A DNA stretch of 20,029 nucleotides, taken from the NCBI GenBank assembly GCA_002367355.1, contig DFBQ01000015.1, positions 1 through 20,029 of the forward strand, in the 5' to 3' direction. Of the stretch, positions 8,320 to 17,059 are shown piece by piece. The translations under genes and the position numbers were made by a program. The notes beneath the pieces were generated by a model. The model ran no database searches. It saw only the letters and a list, made by a program, of their open reading frames with translations, and was not told the origin of the DNA. This DNA comes from Deltaproteobacteria bacterium UBA3076 (GTDB lineage: Bacteria > Desulfobacterota > Dissulfuribacteria > Dissulfuribacterales > UBA3076). The stretch's first letter is position 1. Each line of letters opens with the position of its first letter.

Positions 8320-10059
8320 CTATCTGTACCGGATATCTTTCAGTCTTAGCTCGAGTTGCTTTCGCCCCTGCCATACATTAATACAAGGCATGCAGGCAAG
8401 CTCAAGCTCCTCCCAGGGAAGACCTACCTTATCTCCTTGTCCCCATCCCACCAGATCCACTTTTCCTCTCATGTACTCATTTTGCAAACCGGTCCGGGAT
8501 GTGAGAGAAAGTTTCAAGTGGCCATTTCCAACAACTGTTGACCTGCGGACCGAGAAATCCCGAACTGCAAACACAGGGGCCGGATAACCCGCACCAAAGG
8601 GCTCCAGATGCTCATAGAACCGGGAAAAACCCGGATCAATAAGTTCATCAATACAGGCTGTGCAATCAACCATAAGCCTGGGACAGATGTCGTTCTGCTC
8701 CAGACTCGAGGCCACGACTTTTTGAAAGTCCGTGCAGAATCCTTCTACTGAATCAGAGGGCAGCCTCATCCCGGCAGCAGCCCTGTGTCCGCCAAAGGAA
8801 CTAAGGTGGCCGGAACAGGCACAAAGAGACTCGTAAAGATTGATTCCTTCAGGACTGCGGCCCGAACCATGGGCCTCATCTCCGTCCAGCGCAAGGAGAA
8901 TCACAGGTCTGTGGAATTGTTCTACCAGTCTGGATGCAACTATACCTATAATGCCTCTTTTCCATTTAGGGCTCGACAAGACATAAGCGGACTGCTTTTC
9001 AAGAGATCGGATTTTATCTAATGCTTCATTTAATATATGTTTTTCTTCCGCCTGGCGATCCTGATTGAGCAGGTGTAATTCATTGGCAAGCTGCTTCGCC
9101 TCTGACTCATCGTCTGTAACGAGCAATCTGAAAGCTTTATCCGCATGAGCCATCCGCCCTGCGGCATTTATTCGTGGGCCGATGCGGAAGGCAATATCCG
9201 TGGAGGTAATACCGGAATCCAGGGAGCATACTGCCTTCAATGCCTTGATCCCCGGCCTGTCGGATCTACCAAGTACCTCAAGTCCCGCCCGGACCAGTAT
9301 GCGATTGTCCCCCAAAAGCGGTACCACATCCGCCACAGTCCCCATGGCTACAAAATCTAAATATTCTTTGAGATTGGGCTCTTTACCACCTTCCCAGTGT
9401 CCAAGCTCACGAAGACGACGTCTTAATGCCATGACAAGATTAAAGGCCACACCTACGCCGGCAAGTTCTTTGAAAGCAAAGGCACAATCAGAACGCTTGG
9501 GATTCAGCACTGCCAGGGCTCTGGGAAGGGAATCAGGGGGCTCGTGGTGGTCGGTGATAATGACATCCATCCCAAGTTCCCCTGCCAGGGCGACTTCTTC
9601 ATTATCCGATATGCCGCAATCAACTGTAATCAAAAGCTTGCAGCCTCTGGATGCGAGATTCCTTAACCCGTCCGCACTAAGTCCATAGCCCTCGTGCTCC
9701 CGGTGGGGGATATAGACTGTTACCTTCAGTCCAAGCCCTTCAAGAAATCCAAAGACTAAGGCTGCGGAGGTTACACCATCGACATCGTAATCACCAAACA
9801 CGGCCACCTGCTCCCTCTGAGCTACTGCCTTGACCAGCCTGTCAACAGCCCTGTCCATGTCCATCATCTTCCAGGGATCGCTGAGGGATTTCAACGCAGG
9901 GCTGAGATGTTGAGCAACAGCCTCCGGCGTACTTATTCCACGCTGATACAGAAACTTGGCAATAATGTCCGGGATCCCTGACTTACTGGCAAGTTCCTCA
10001 ATTGCCAACGTATTCAGGGAGGCAAAATCCCACGGCTGTTCAAGGATCACAGAGCTCAT
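8320..10059 (-). CDS. recJ: Single-stranded-DNA-specific 5'-3' exonuclease RecJ
   Basis: RecJ degrades single-stranded DNA from the 5' end in recombinational repair, mismatch repair and processing of stalled forks. The 579 residues match the usual length. The DHH phosphoesterase motifs are intact: GDYDVDGVTS with D90, D92 and D94, DHH at 170-172, and the DHHA1-domain motif SFGGHRAAAG with H425, followed by a C-terminal OB-like region. The ATG at 10059 is preceded by a weak ribosome binding site. It is the first gene of a recJ-smc transcription unit on the minus strand; the upstream 400-bp intergenic region separates it from a divergent gene and should carry its promoter. It ends in TAG. Confidence 0.97.
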   Translation of the reverse strand: MSSVILEQPWDFASLNTLAIEELASKSGIPDIIAKFLYQRGISTPEAVAQHLSPALKSLSDPWKMMDMDRAVDRLVKAVAQREQVAVFGDYDVDGVTSAALVFGFLEGLGLKVTVYIPHREHEGYGLSADGLRNLASRGCKLLITVDCGISDNEEVALAGELGMDVIITDHHEPPDSLPRALAVLNPKRSDCAFAFKELAGVGVAFNLVMALRRRLRELGHWEGGKEPNLKEYLDFVAMGTVADVVPLLGDNRILVRAGLEVLGRSDRPGIKALKAVCSLDSGITSTDIAFRIGPRINAAGRMAHADKAFRLLVTDDESEAKQLANELHLLNQDRQAEEKHILNEALDKIRSLEKQSAYVLSSPKWKRGIIGIVASRLVEQFHRPVILLALDGDEAHGSGRSPEGINLYESLCACSGHLSSFGGHRAAAGMRLPSDSVEGFCTDFQKVVASSLEQNDICPRLMVDCTACIDELIDPGFSRFYEHLEPFGAGYPAPVFAVRDFSVRRSTVVGNGHLKLSLTSRTGLQNEYMRGKVDLVGWGQGDKVGLPWEELELACMPCINVWQGRKQLELRLKDIRYR

Positions 10060-10467
10060 GATCAGGAGCCTAATCAGGCCTCAGGGGACTGTCAATTTGT
10101 TCCTTATACTTACAATTGGAGGATTGATGAATTGAGGGATTCCGAATTGAAGAATGTCATAACAGTGCTCCAATCGCTTTCCGCGATGCTAAAAGGCACT
10201 GTCTCGGTTTATCCGGGTTAAATTTTTTTTTTGCTATTAAAATTTTTTAAAGAAAAGCGCCTCATTTTCTACCTTCTCAGGATTCACACAGATAATATTT
10301 AAACTACCCTTTGTTGAAAAAGTTTAATTACCTGATATTCCAGTATATTTTAAACCTCTTATGTCTCCTTATCCGTGATGCGAGAGCCGGCACATTTATT
10401 GCTGTTTTAAGTTCTTGTTCCTAACCTCCCCCAAATATTGAAAAAAATTTAGAAAGGACATAGTGCA
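10060..10467. other. Divergent intergenic region between recJ and the phosphatase-membrane fusion gene
   Basis: About 400 bp without a gene. It is AT-rich, with an 11-base T-run after 10219 and TTAAAATTTTTTAA-like sequence, and must hold the promoters of both divergent genes, though I cannot assign boxes with confidence. A short imperfect repeat is visible near 10122-10160 (GAATTGAGGGATTCC followed by GAATTGAAGAATGTC). Confidence 0.45.
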
Positions 10468-12111
10468 GTGAAAGGCTCGATATATTTCATAAGACACGGA
10501 GAGACGCATGCAAACGAGCTAAACTACCTTGCCGGAGGTATTGATGTCCCGCTCTCTAATCTTGGGAAGAGGCAAGCAAAAGAAGCAGGACGAATGATAC
10601 TGGAAAAGGGACTTAAGTTTGACGAAGTTCACACTTCCGATCTTACTCGAACCAAAATAACGGCCTTAATTGCATTAAGAGAATCAGGGCAGGAAAACAT
10701 CCCGTTTATCGAATCTCCGGAAGTAAAAGAAAGAAACTTTGGTATATTTGCCAAAATGAATAAAAATTTACTCAGGAAATCCTTCGGTTATAAGGTTTAT
10801 GAAAGAAAGCTCCATTCTCCACTTGAATTTCCAGACTATGGAGAGACCTTTGAGGATATGTATAGCAGAGTTCACAAATACTATTACAAGGTATTACTCC
10901 CAAAAGTTAAATCAGGGAAATCGATTCTGGTTGTGTGCCACAAGTATATTATTGAGATGTTTGCCTTGATTTTAGCTGAGCTTACGGTGGATGATTACTT
11001 TGATTTTCGACTTCCAAATGCCAAGCCAATGAGCGAAAAGGATTTAGTGAGTTATATAAAGTCTGAATCAAAGCTCTTGAAAGAGGTTTCCGATCGTCTT
11101 ACTTATTATTCTTCCTGGATAATCATTGCAGCCGCCCTTTTTGGTATTTTAGCAAAAGTTGCCATTGGCCTTCCTTTAAGTAGTTTTACTTTTTTGATAA
11201 TAACAAGCGTACTTCTTGGTGTTAGTACTTTCTTTATCACACTTGGCCTAAACACAAATTCTATAATGAATTCTTTTAATTTAAAAAAGCGATTCTTGGT
11301 TCTCTGGTGCTTAAAGTTTGCATTAGCCGGAAGCTTGTTTCTATTAATGAAAGACGATGTAACATCAAATTTGGCAATGCTTTTTCTTATGCCACCGGCA
11401 TTTACAGCGCCAATACTCTCTCTGCTTTGGGGCGGGAGTTTATACTTGGCTATTGAAAGAACATTTTTACTCTCTCTTTTGTCACCTTTGGTTATAGCCG
11501 GGCTTTTGTGTTTTGGTGACATTTCATTCTATATATTATTTATGCCCTTTCTTGCTGTTATGGTTATTTCCATGGTTGTGCCTACATGTATAGCTCAATC
11601 TGCCCGGATAAGGAAGCCGGTTGAGAGTAGTAAATTTGCCGAACACTGGAAATGGCTCGGCATACTTTCAATCATCCTGGTATCTTTTTTAAGCACATAC
11701 CGTTTTACTCAGGCCGACATATTTGATCTAATATTAGGGAGCTTAGAAGGTTCATCTCTTTTTTTTACGCAAGGGATAATGGTGTGTTCAATGCTTTTAT
11801 TAATTAAAATTTTTGCCTACTCTGCCAGTAAATTTAGTAAAAAAGATGCCCAATACACTACCGACATTTATATAACACATTCTACACCCAATATCTTCTT
11901 ATGGATCAACTGTATTTCTTTCCAGGCTGATATAGTTTATATCGGATTTTGGGCTTCTATTGCGTTTTTTGTGGGAATATTGCTGGACGAAATCTATTTT
12001 GTTTATAGATTCAATGGAACCATGTCTTCTAAAAAGAACCGGATTACCCATGTGAAACCTGCCCGAGTGAGCTCTGCCATCCACCTGGAATCGTGCCATG
12101 TACCTGCATGA
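10468..12111 (+). CDS. Histidine phosphatase domain fused to a polytopic membrane domain
   Basis: Residues 1-185 form a phosphoglycerate-mutase-type histidine phosphatase with its catalytic set visible: R9-H10-G11 (FIRHGET, H10 the phospho-acceptor), R61 in SDLTRTK, E88 in KERNFG as likely proton donor, and H158 in VCHKY. From about residue 216 to 525 there are 9-10 hydrophobic helices. The part with MPPAFTAPILSLLWGGSLYLA and LLSPLVIAG resembles transporters of the BASS/auxin-carrier fold, which is a guess from appearance. The whole is 547 residues, with start GTG at 10468 preceded by AAAGGA at 10453-10458. The phosphatase should face the cytoplasm. The gene appears more AT-rich than smc or recJ. 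It stands alone, divergent from recJ and convergent with the kinase operon. Substrate and function are unknown; a phosphatase-regulated transporter or a membrane-bound phosphatase for a lipid-linked substrate are possible. Confidence 0.8.
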   Translation: MKGSIYFIRHGETHANELNYLAGGIDVPLSNLGKRQAKEAGRMILEKGLKFDEVHTSDLTRTKITALIALRESGQENIPFIESPEVKERNFGIFAKMNKNLLRKSFGYKVYERKLHSPLEFPDYGETFEDMYSRVHKYYYKVLLPKVKSGKSILVVCHKYIIEMFALILAELTVDDYFDFRLPNAKPMSEKDLVSYIKSESKLLKEVSDRLTYYSSWIIIAAALFGILAKVAIGLPLSSFTFLIITSVLLGVSTFFITLGLNTNSIMNSFNLKKRFLVLWCLKFALAGSLFLLMKDDVTSNLAMLFLMPPAFTAPILSLLWGGSLYLAIERTFLLSLLSPLVIAGLLCFGDISFYILFMPFLAVMVISMVVPTCIAQSARIRKPVESSKFAEHWKWLGILSIILVSFLSTYRFTQADIFDLILGSLEGSSLFFTQGIMVCSMLLLIKIFAYSASKFSKKDAQYTTDIYITHSTPNIFLWINCISFQADIVYIGFWASIAFFVGILLDEIYFVYRFNGTMSSKKNRITHVKPARVSSAIHLESCHVPA

Positions 12112-12156
12112 GCGATCTGACAGACGTAAGAGTCTTTTGCAAAAGGCCAGTCTTTT

Positions 12157-14748
12157 TCAACAGTTGTCTTTATTCAGCGCTTTCCGGATGGTCATGGCGA
12201 GGTCATGCATAGTAATAGGCTTCATGACATACTCCCGAATGCCGATCGCCTGGGCCTTTTCTTCTGAGATCGTCTCGCTGAATCCAGTGCAAAGGATAAT
12301 CGGGATATCGGGCCTGATGTCAATGAGCCTCTTAGCCAACTCTGTGCCTGTCATATTAGGCATGGTCAGGTCGGTTATCACCAGATCAAATTTTCCCGGT
12401 TGCGCCTGGAATGCCTGCAGTGCCTCAACGCTGCTTGTCCGCGCCGCGACTCGGTAGCCGAGTCGCTCTAAAATCTGTTGCACCACATTAACGATCTGCT
12501 CATCGTCATCCACGAACAGGATATATTCTTTACCCTTTGGTGCCGGCTCGGCGGAAATGGCTTCAGGTACCTTTGCATTGGCTTCGATTCGGGGAAGATA
12601 GATATGGAATGTAGTCCCTTCACCGGGCTCACTATAAACAGTGATATATCCACCATGGCTCCTGATAATCCCATGTACCACGGAAAGACCCAGTCCGGTC
12701 CCCTCACCCAGGCCCTTGGTGGTGAAATAAGGGTCAAATATCCGTTCCACGACAGTGCGGTCCATGCCATGGCCCGTATCACCCACGGCGAGTCTCAGGT
12801 ATGGTCCCGGGTTCAGATCCAGATTGGGGATTAAATCAGGAGAATCAATATCCACCTCCGTCAGAGTCACCTCCAATATCCCGCCTTTTTCGCGCATGGC
12901 ATGATAGGCGTTGGTACAGAGGTTCATCATCACCTGATAGATCTGTGTTGGGTCGGCCAGGATGGCCCCGCACTCGTTGTCTATGTTCTGACGGATCTCA
13001 ATAGTGGATGGTAATGATGCCCTCAGCAGTTTGAGCGATTCTTTTATGATGGGTTGAATCTTCAGTGGCTTACGTTCTTTTTTACTTCGACGGCTGAATG
13101 TGAGAATCTGTTGGACCAGACCCTTTGCGAGTTCCGCTGCCTTGAGGACTTCTGCCAGGTTTTTTCGGATCAGACTGTCTTGAGGCACATCGGTTATAGC
13201 CATCTCAGTATATCCGATGATAGGAAGGAGGATGTTGTTGAAGTCGTGGGCAATACCACCGGCCAAAGTTCCGATGGCTTCCATCTTCTGTGCATGTTGG
13301 AGCTGGGTTTGGAGTTCCTTTTTTTCTTCCCACGCCCGCTTTTGCTCCGTGACATCCATTACATTTACCAGGATTGCCTGTTTGCCCTCTTCCTCGATTC
13401 GTGTAGCCTGGAGCTCTACCCAGATAGGTTGGCCATCTTTACGGATCCAACGGATCTCCCAGCCTTTCTGCATGCCTTGCCTCAAATAGTTCTCTCCTGT
13501 TTGGCGCATCCTGTCCTGTTCATCTGAGCTGACCATGTTCCAGAGATTCATGGAACAAAGTTCCGACTGGCTGTAATCCGTGATCTCTTCAAGGGTCTGA
13601 TTGGCAAAGATGACCTTCCAGTCCTTATTCGTGGCAAGGATCCCGATGGGGCTTGTTTCCACAAGGCTTCGGTATCTCTTTTCCGAGGCATCAAGTTCCT
13701 TTGCCCTTTTTTGCAATTTCTCCTGGGTCTCCAAAAGGCTCATCAGGACTTGATTGAACGCATGGGCCAGGTTATGGAACTCAACATACTCAAGTTTTCC
13801 CTCTTGAAGCTGCAGGGAAAGGCTTGAAGGTTCTCCGGCGATCTCCAAAGCTTGATTGGCCATACTCTCAAGAGGATTACTCACCTTTCGGGCGATCAGA
13901 AAGGAGACCAGAAGGGTCAAAAGAAAAATCGCAACGCAGAGAAAAATAAGTCTAAAGATCAGAGATGATTTTTCTTTTTGGAGGGGTTCGGAAGAAGCTG
14001 CATAAAAAAGGCCGGGAAACATTTCCAAAGGAATAAGATCCTCGCCAGGAAACAGGTCTGCCGGGGGATGATCAGATCCGTTGGTTGTGAGATCCCGGAT
14101 TCCTTCAGGGAGGGTTTTGCCCCGGCCTGTACGTATATCCACAAGATGCCCTGCAGTCTGAATAAGCAATTTGGCGTGGGATTTTCCGAGGATTCGTTGC
14201 AGTAAATGCGTATCCTGGGACAGGTCATACAAAACATAGGCCGTGCCCAGGCAATCGTCCTTTCTGTAGATGGGAATGGAAAAAAGCGAGAAAAACAGAC
14301 CATCTCCGAAATCCTGGCATTTGATTTTTTGCAAATTCTTTTTCTGACAAGGTTTTTGCAAATAAGGTTTCAAGGCCATCAAACTCCCCGGCAATTCCGG
14401 GATAAACGTAGAGCCCTCCCTTTCTTGGACAAAAAAGAAAGCCCCCTTGGCAAACGGGTATTGCCTTACCATAAGTTCCAGAAGCTGGTTTTTCATTCCA
14501 AGCATCAGGCTTACCCGAACCGCATTGTTCAAGCTGATTTCCCGAATACGCGTTTCCAACTGGTTCAAGCGATCGCTAAGGGCCATGCTCACTTCTTTTT
14601 CCTGTACCTGAAGCTTATTGTAAAACTCATGGTCCATGCTATTGCTGAGTGTCGCGTAAAGGATTCCCACGACCAGGGTGAGGGAGACCCCTTCGAATAC
14701 AACCAGGGTCCAGGCAATAAACCTTGAGAATCTTTTCCTTGAAGCCAT
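12157..14748 (-). CDS. Membrane-bound hybrid sensor histidine kinase (sensor domain, HAMP, PAS, HisKA, HATPase, receiver)
   Basis: A hybrid two-component kinase of 863 residues. TM1 spans about 11-33, a periplasmic sensor region about 34-272, and TM2 about 273-294. Then come a HAMP-like linker, a PAS domain at about 356-475 (SEKRYRSLVETSPIGIL...), a dimerisation helix with phospho-acceptor H501 in GGIAHDFNNIL, an ATPase domain with N-box NLCTNAYHA, DTGHGMD and GTGLGLSVV, and a C-terminal receiver (from about 740) with phospho-acceptor D793 in VITDLTMPN. The gene begins 14 bp after the binding-protein gene, with AGGGAGACTAA before the ATG. The output protein is not encoded nearby, so phosphate probably passes to an unlinked regulator. 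The periplasmic region may sense its partner binding protein; this is inferred from operon context. Confidence 0.93.
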   Translation of the reverse strand: MASRKRFSRFIAWTLVVFEGVSLTLVVGILYATLSNSMDHEFYNKLQVQEKEVSMALSDRLNQLETRIREISLNNAVRVSLMLGMKNQLLELMVRQYPFAKGAFFFVQEREGSTFIPELPGSLMALKPYLQKPCQKKNLQKIKCQDFGDGLFFSLFSIPIYRKDDCLGTAYVLYDLSQDTHLLQRILGKSHAKLLIQTAGHLVDIRTGRGKTLPEGIRDLTTNGSDHPPADLFPGEDLIPLEMFPGLFYAASSEPLQKEKSSLIFRLIFLCVAIFLLTLLVSFLIARKVSNPLESMANQALEIAGEPSSLSLQLQEGKLEYVEFHNLAHAFNQVLMSLLETQEKLQKRAKELDASEKRYRSLVETSPIGILATNKDWKVIFANQTLEEITDYSQSELCSMNLWNMVSSDEQDRMRQTGENYLRQGMQKGWEIRWIRKDGQPIWVELQATRIEEEGKQAILVNVMDVTEQKRAWEEKKELQTQLQHAQKMEAIGTLAGGIAHDFNNILLPIIGYTEMAITDVPQDSLIRKNLAEVLKAAELAKGLVQQILTFSRRSKKERKPLKIQPIIKESLKLLRASLPSTIEIRQNIDNECGAILADPTQIYQVMMNLCTNAYHAMREKGGILEVTLTEVDIDSPDLIPNLDLNPGPYLRLAVGDTGHGMDRTVVERIFDPYFTTKGLGEGTGLGLSVVHGIIRSHGGYITVYSEPGEGTTFHIYLPRIEANAKVPEAISAEPAPKGKEYILFVDDDEQIVNVVQQILERLGYRVAARTSSVEALQAFQAQPGKFDLVITDLTMPNMTGTELAKRLIDIRPDIPIILCTGFSETISEEKAQAIGIREYVMKPITMHDLAMTIRKALNKDNC

Positions 14749-14762
14749 TTAGTCTCCCTGAG

Positions 14763-15842
14763 CTATGGACTGTCTAAAACTACCTCGTCTGCGGCCATGA
14801 GAATATCTGAAGGGATTTTGATGCCCAGTTGTTCAGCCCTTTTCATATTGAATACCAGGGCATATCTCCAGGCTTCTTCTATGGGTATGTTGCCTGGATA
14901 TTCTCCCCTGAGAATCCTGGCCACCATTTGACCGGCCTGGCAACCCATGGAGTAAAAGTCCACAGCTGCCCCTCCAAACAGGCCCAAATAGGTGAATGCA
15001 TAATTAAGGGCTATTTCAGGTTTTTTTGAGTTTTGAACAGTCCAGGCAAGGATTTCCGGGGCTGTATAGGTCTTTCCTTTACAGTCTTTAAGCAGGAGGG
15101 CTGCAGGATAAATGGCGCCCACATCCGAATCTATGTTTGTTGTGCAAATCTCTGTCTGATACTCTTCCCAGTTCCTCGTTATTTTCACTTCCCAGTCACA
15201 GACAATTGATCCCTCATTGATCTCGATCTTGATCTGTTTTGAGATCGCCTGACCAGTTCGGGATGGATCCACAAATATCCTGATCTTTTTTAGACCTGGA
15301 AAGAGCTTTGTATGGACTCGGATAGCATCAACAATGTGGAGTTTTTCATAGACACCGGTGATATTGTGACCTGGATGGGACCTGGAATCGATGCAAGGTT
15401 TAATTAGGTTGTAGTGTTCCGGTTGACTGTTCATTCCGGAGAAGACTATAGAAATTGGTGAATCGACCAGATCTAAGGCAACGGTGCGAAAGGCATTATC
15501 ATCTAACGTTACAAGTACCTGCGGACTAAAAGAGCGGATTTTTTTCAAAGCTTTGCGAGTCTGTACCATCATGAGTTTTGGAGTGTTGTTTTTTCGTTTG
15601 GTATCCATATAGTATGCTTCGACTTCGAGGCCTTCTTTTTTATTGAATCCGGCCTTTTTCAGCGCTGCAATAACACCGTCATGTTGCGGTTGGCCACAGA
15701 TATGGCCGGCCTCATAACTGTGCAGAATGAAAATCCTCCTTGGAATATCTGATGATGCATTGACATTGAATAATCCAAAGACAAGTAAAAAATTTATTAT
15801 GAATAGGCCTTGGATTAATACATGTCTAATCTTGGGTTTCAT
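14763..15842 (-). CDS. Secreted ABC_sub_bind-family substrate-binding protein
   Basis: A 359-residue periplasmic binding protein. It has a signal peptide (about residues 1-30: basic start, hydrophobic core LFIINFLLVFGLF, cleavage near NASS), followed by a two-lobe binding-protein fold of the ABC_sub_bind/TrpX-like type. The first lobe starts with RRIFILHSYEAGH, VLVTLDDNAF and SPISIVFSGMN mark its middle, and a second lobe carries NYAFTYLGLFGGAAVDF. The family is usually an uncharacterised transporter component, but no permease or ATPase gene is adjacent. The next gene, 14 bp on, is a sensor kinase, so the likely role is ligand capture for signalling. The ATG at 15842 follows AGGATTCC. The ligand cannot be told from sequence. 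Confidence 0.85.
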   Translation of the reverse strand: MKPKIRHVLIQGLFIINFLLVFGLFNVNASSDIPRRIFILHSYEAGHICGQPQHDGVIAALKKAGFNKKEGLEVEAYYMDTKRKNNTPKLMMVQTRKALKKIRSFSPQVLVTLDDNAFRTVALDLVDSPISIVFSGMNSQPEHYNLIKPCIDSRSHPGHNITGVYEKLHIVDAIRVHTKLFPGLKKIRIFVDPSRTGQAISKQIKIEINEGSIVCDWEVKITRNWEEYQTEICTTNIDSDVGAIYPAALLLKDCKGKTYTAPEILAWTVQNSKKPEIALNYAFTYLGLFGGAAVDFYSMGCQAGQMVARILRGEYPGNIPIEEAWRYALVFNMKRAEQLGIKIPSDILMAADEVVLDSP

Positions 15843-16280
15843 GGAATCCTACTCTTATGATTTCAACAGACCGCCTCTTGCGGTTTCGTCATACATTTTT
15901 CCCTGCAACGTGGGAATAATGTCTTACTTGTCTTTTTGAGTTGTCGGACTGTTTGTGGATAAAACTTAAATGATTTAAACCAAGAGAATCCCCAGATCAA
16001 AAGGACTATTTTATTTTTTTCCATAAGTCTACGTTCGACTATTACAAAATCATATAAGTTAATCCAGAACCATGTCATCATTATTCATTTTTATTAATTA
16101 ACCCGAAAAGGAATTTGTAAGGTAACTTATTTCAACATCGTTTTTGAAAAGAAAACTGTTCTGTGAAAAGATATGAGTTCAGTCCAAAATCGACTGTGAC
16201 TGATCGAAAAACAGGAGCAAATTACAAATAGGCGCTGATGTAAAACCGTTGATTTTAAAAAAGCTTTGAGGGAGGAAAAA
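15843..16280. other. Divergent intergenic region between the binding-protein/kinase operon and the YbjQ-M48 operon
   Basis: About 440 bp with no supported gene. A short perfect hairpin, ACCGC-CTCTT-GCGGT, lies near 15872-15886, in the leader of the binding-protein gene. The rest is AT-rich and should contain the two divergent promoters. I could not assign a known riboswitch. Confidence 0.4.
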
Positions 16281-16595
16281 ATGATAATTACAAACATCGA
16301 GACAGTTCCAGGCAAAACCATTGTCGAACATTTCGGCTTGGTGTCCGGCAGCACGATCCGGGCAAAGCATATTGGCAGAGATATCATGGCAAGCTTGAAA
16401 AATCTGGTAGGTGGAGAGCTTAAGGGCTATACCCAGCTTTTGCAGGAATCCCGCAATCAAGCAATTGACCGGATGATTGAGCATGCACGCCAAATGGGCG
16501 CCAATGCCATTGTTAATGTCAGATTTTCCACTTCCTCAGTCGCGCAGGGTGCTGCTGAACTCTATGCCTATGGCACTGCTGTCCGCGTCCAATAA
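16281..16595 (+). CDS. YbjQ-family (UPF0145) protein
   Basis: A 104-residue protein of the YbjQ/UPF0145 family, small proteins forming ring-like oligomers of unknown function, often annotated as heavy-metal-binding. Family features are the N-terminal ETVPGKTIVEHFGLVSGSTI, the middle GGELKGYTQLL with a helix of acidic and basic residues, and the C-terminal GANAIVNVRFSTSS followed by YGTAVRV. No cysteines or obvious metal ligands are present, so the metal role is doubtful. The ATG at 16281 is chosen over the TTG at 16266 because GAGGGAGG at 16268-16275 sits at the right distance. It is the first gene of an operon with a second YbjQ-like protein and an M48 protease. Confidence 0.88.
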   Translation: MIITNIETVPGKTIVEHFGLVSGSTIRAKHIGRDIMASLKNLVGGELKGYTQLLQESRNQAIDRMIEHARQMGANAIVNVRFSTSSVAQGAAELYAYGTAVRVQ

Positions 16596-16609
16596 AAGGA
16601 GACTTGCCC

Positions 16610-17059
16610 ATGTATGATCTGTTAATTTTCCTGACACTGATTGCGGTGGGTTACTCGGTTGGCACACTGACTGAAAAAAGGCATTACCGCTCTATCCATA
16701 AGCGTGAAAAAGCCTTTCTTTATCTGCCTGCTGTTACCATTAAAGCCGTCGATTACCCCGAAGAGAAGGTTAGGTCGGCTGAATTAGTATATGGCAGTGT
16801 GGTGATTTCCATTGATTATTTCAAAAAGATCCTCGCAGGCCTTCGCAATATTTTCGGCGGCACGGTCAAGTCCTATGAAAGCCTGATTGACAGGGCACGT
16901 CGGGAAGCGCTGCTGCGGATGAAGGAAATGGCCGGGGATGCGACCGTGATTGTTAATGTCCGCATCGAAACATCTACGATCGCCAGAAAAGCCAACAAAG
17001 AAGGAGTAGGGTGTCTTGAAGCCATTGCGTACGGAACTGCCCTGACACTTGAGAAATAG
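16610..17059 (+). CDS. Membrane-anchored YbjQ-family protein
   Basis: A 149-residue protein with an N-terminal hydrophobic helix (LLIFLTLIAVGYSVGTLT), a short basic linker and a YbjQ-like domain. The repeated elements VYGSVVISIDYFKKILAGLRNIFGG, SYESLIDRARREAL and ATVIVNVRIETST, with YGTAL near the end, match those of the preceding protein, so the two look like paralogues with different localisation. The ATG at 16610 follows AGGAGA with good spacing, 14 bp after the first YbjQ gene; the TTG at 16604 is less likely. Its TAG stop abuts the ATG of the M48 protease gene. Function is unknown; a soluble and an anchored subunit of one ring-like assembly is an inference. Confidence 0.85.
   Translation: MYDLLIFLTLIAVGYSVGTLTEKRHYRSIHKREKAFLYLPAVTIKAVDYPEEKVRSAELVYGSVVISIDYFKKILAGLRNIFGGTVKSYESLIDRARREALLRMKEMAGDATVIVNVRIETSTIARKANKEGVGCLEAIAYGTALTLEK

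Noticed and set aside
8141..8587. Plus-strand ORFs across the smc and recJ genes
   Set aside because: They are antisense shadows of two genes with full domain motifs and lack recognisable domains.
12134..12145. The palindrome CTTTTGCAAAAG as a bidirectional terminator between convergent genes
   Set aside because: It is GC-poor with a very short stem and does not extend outward, so it is too weak to call.
15870..15935. A GEMM-type cyclic dinucleotide riboswitch in the leader of the binding-protein gene
   Set aside because: The minus strand has pieces resembling CAGGGCAAA and GACGCAAA, but the hairpin between them is missing and the spacing is wrong.
15863..16081. A 72-codon minus-strand ORF upstream of the binding-protein gene
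   Set aside because: It has no recognisable domain or good ribosome binding site and lies in a probable promoter and leader region.
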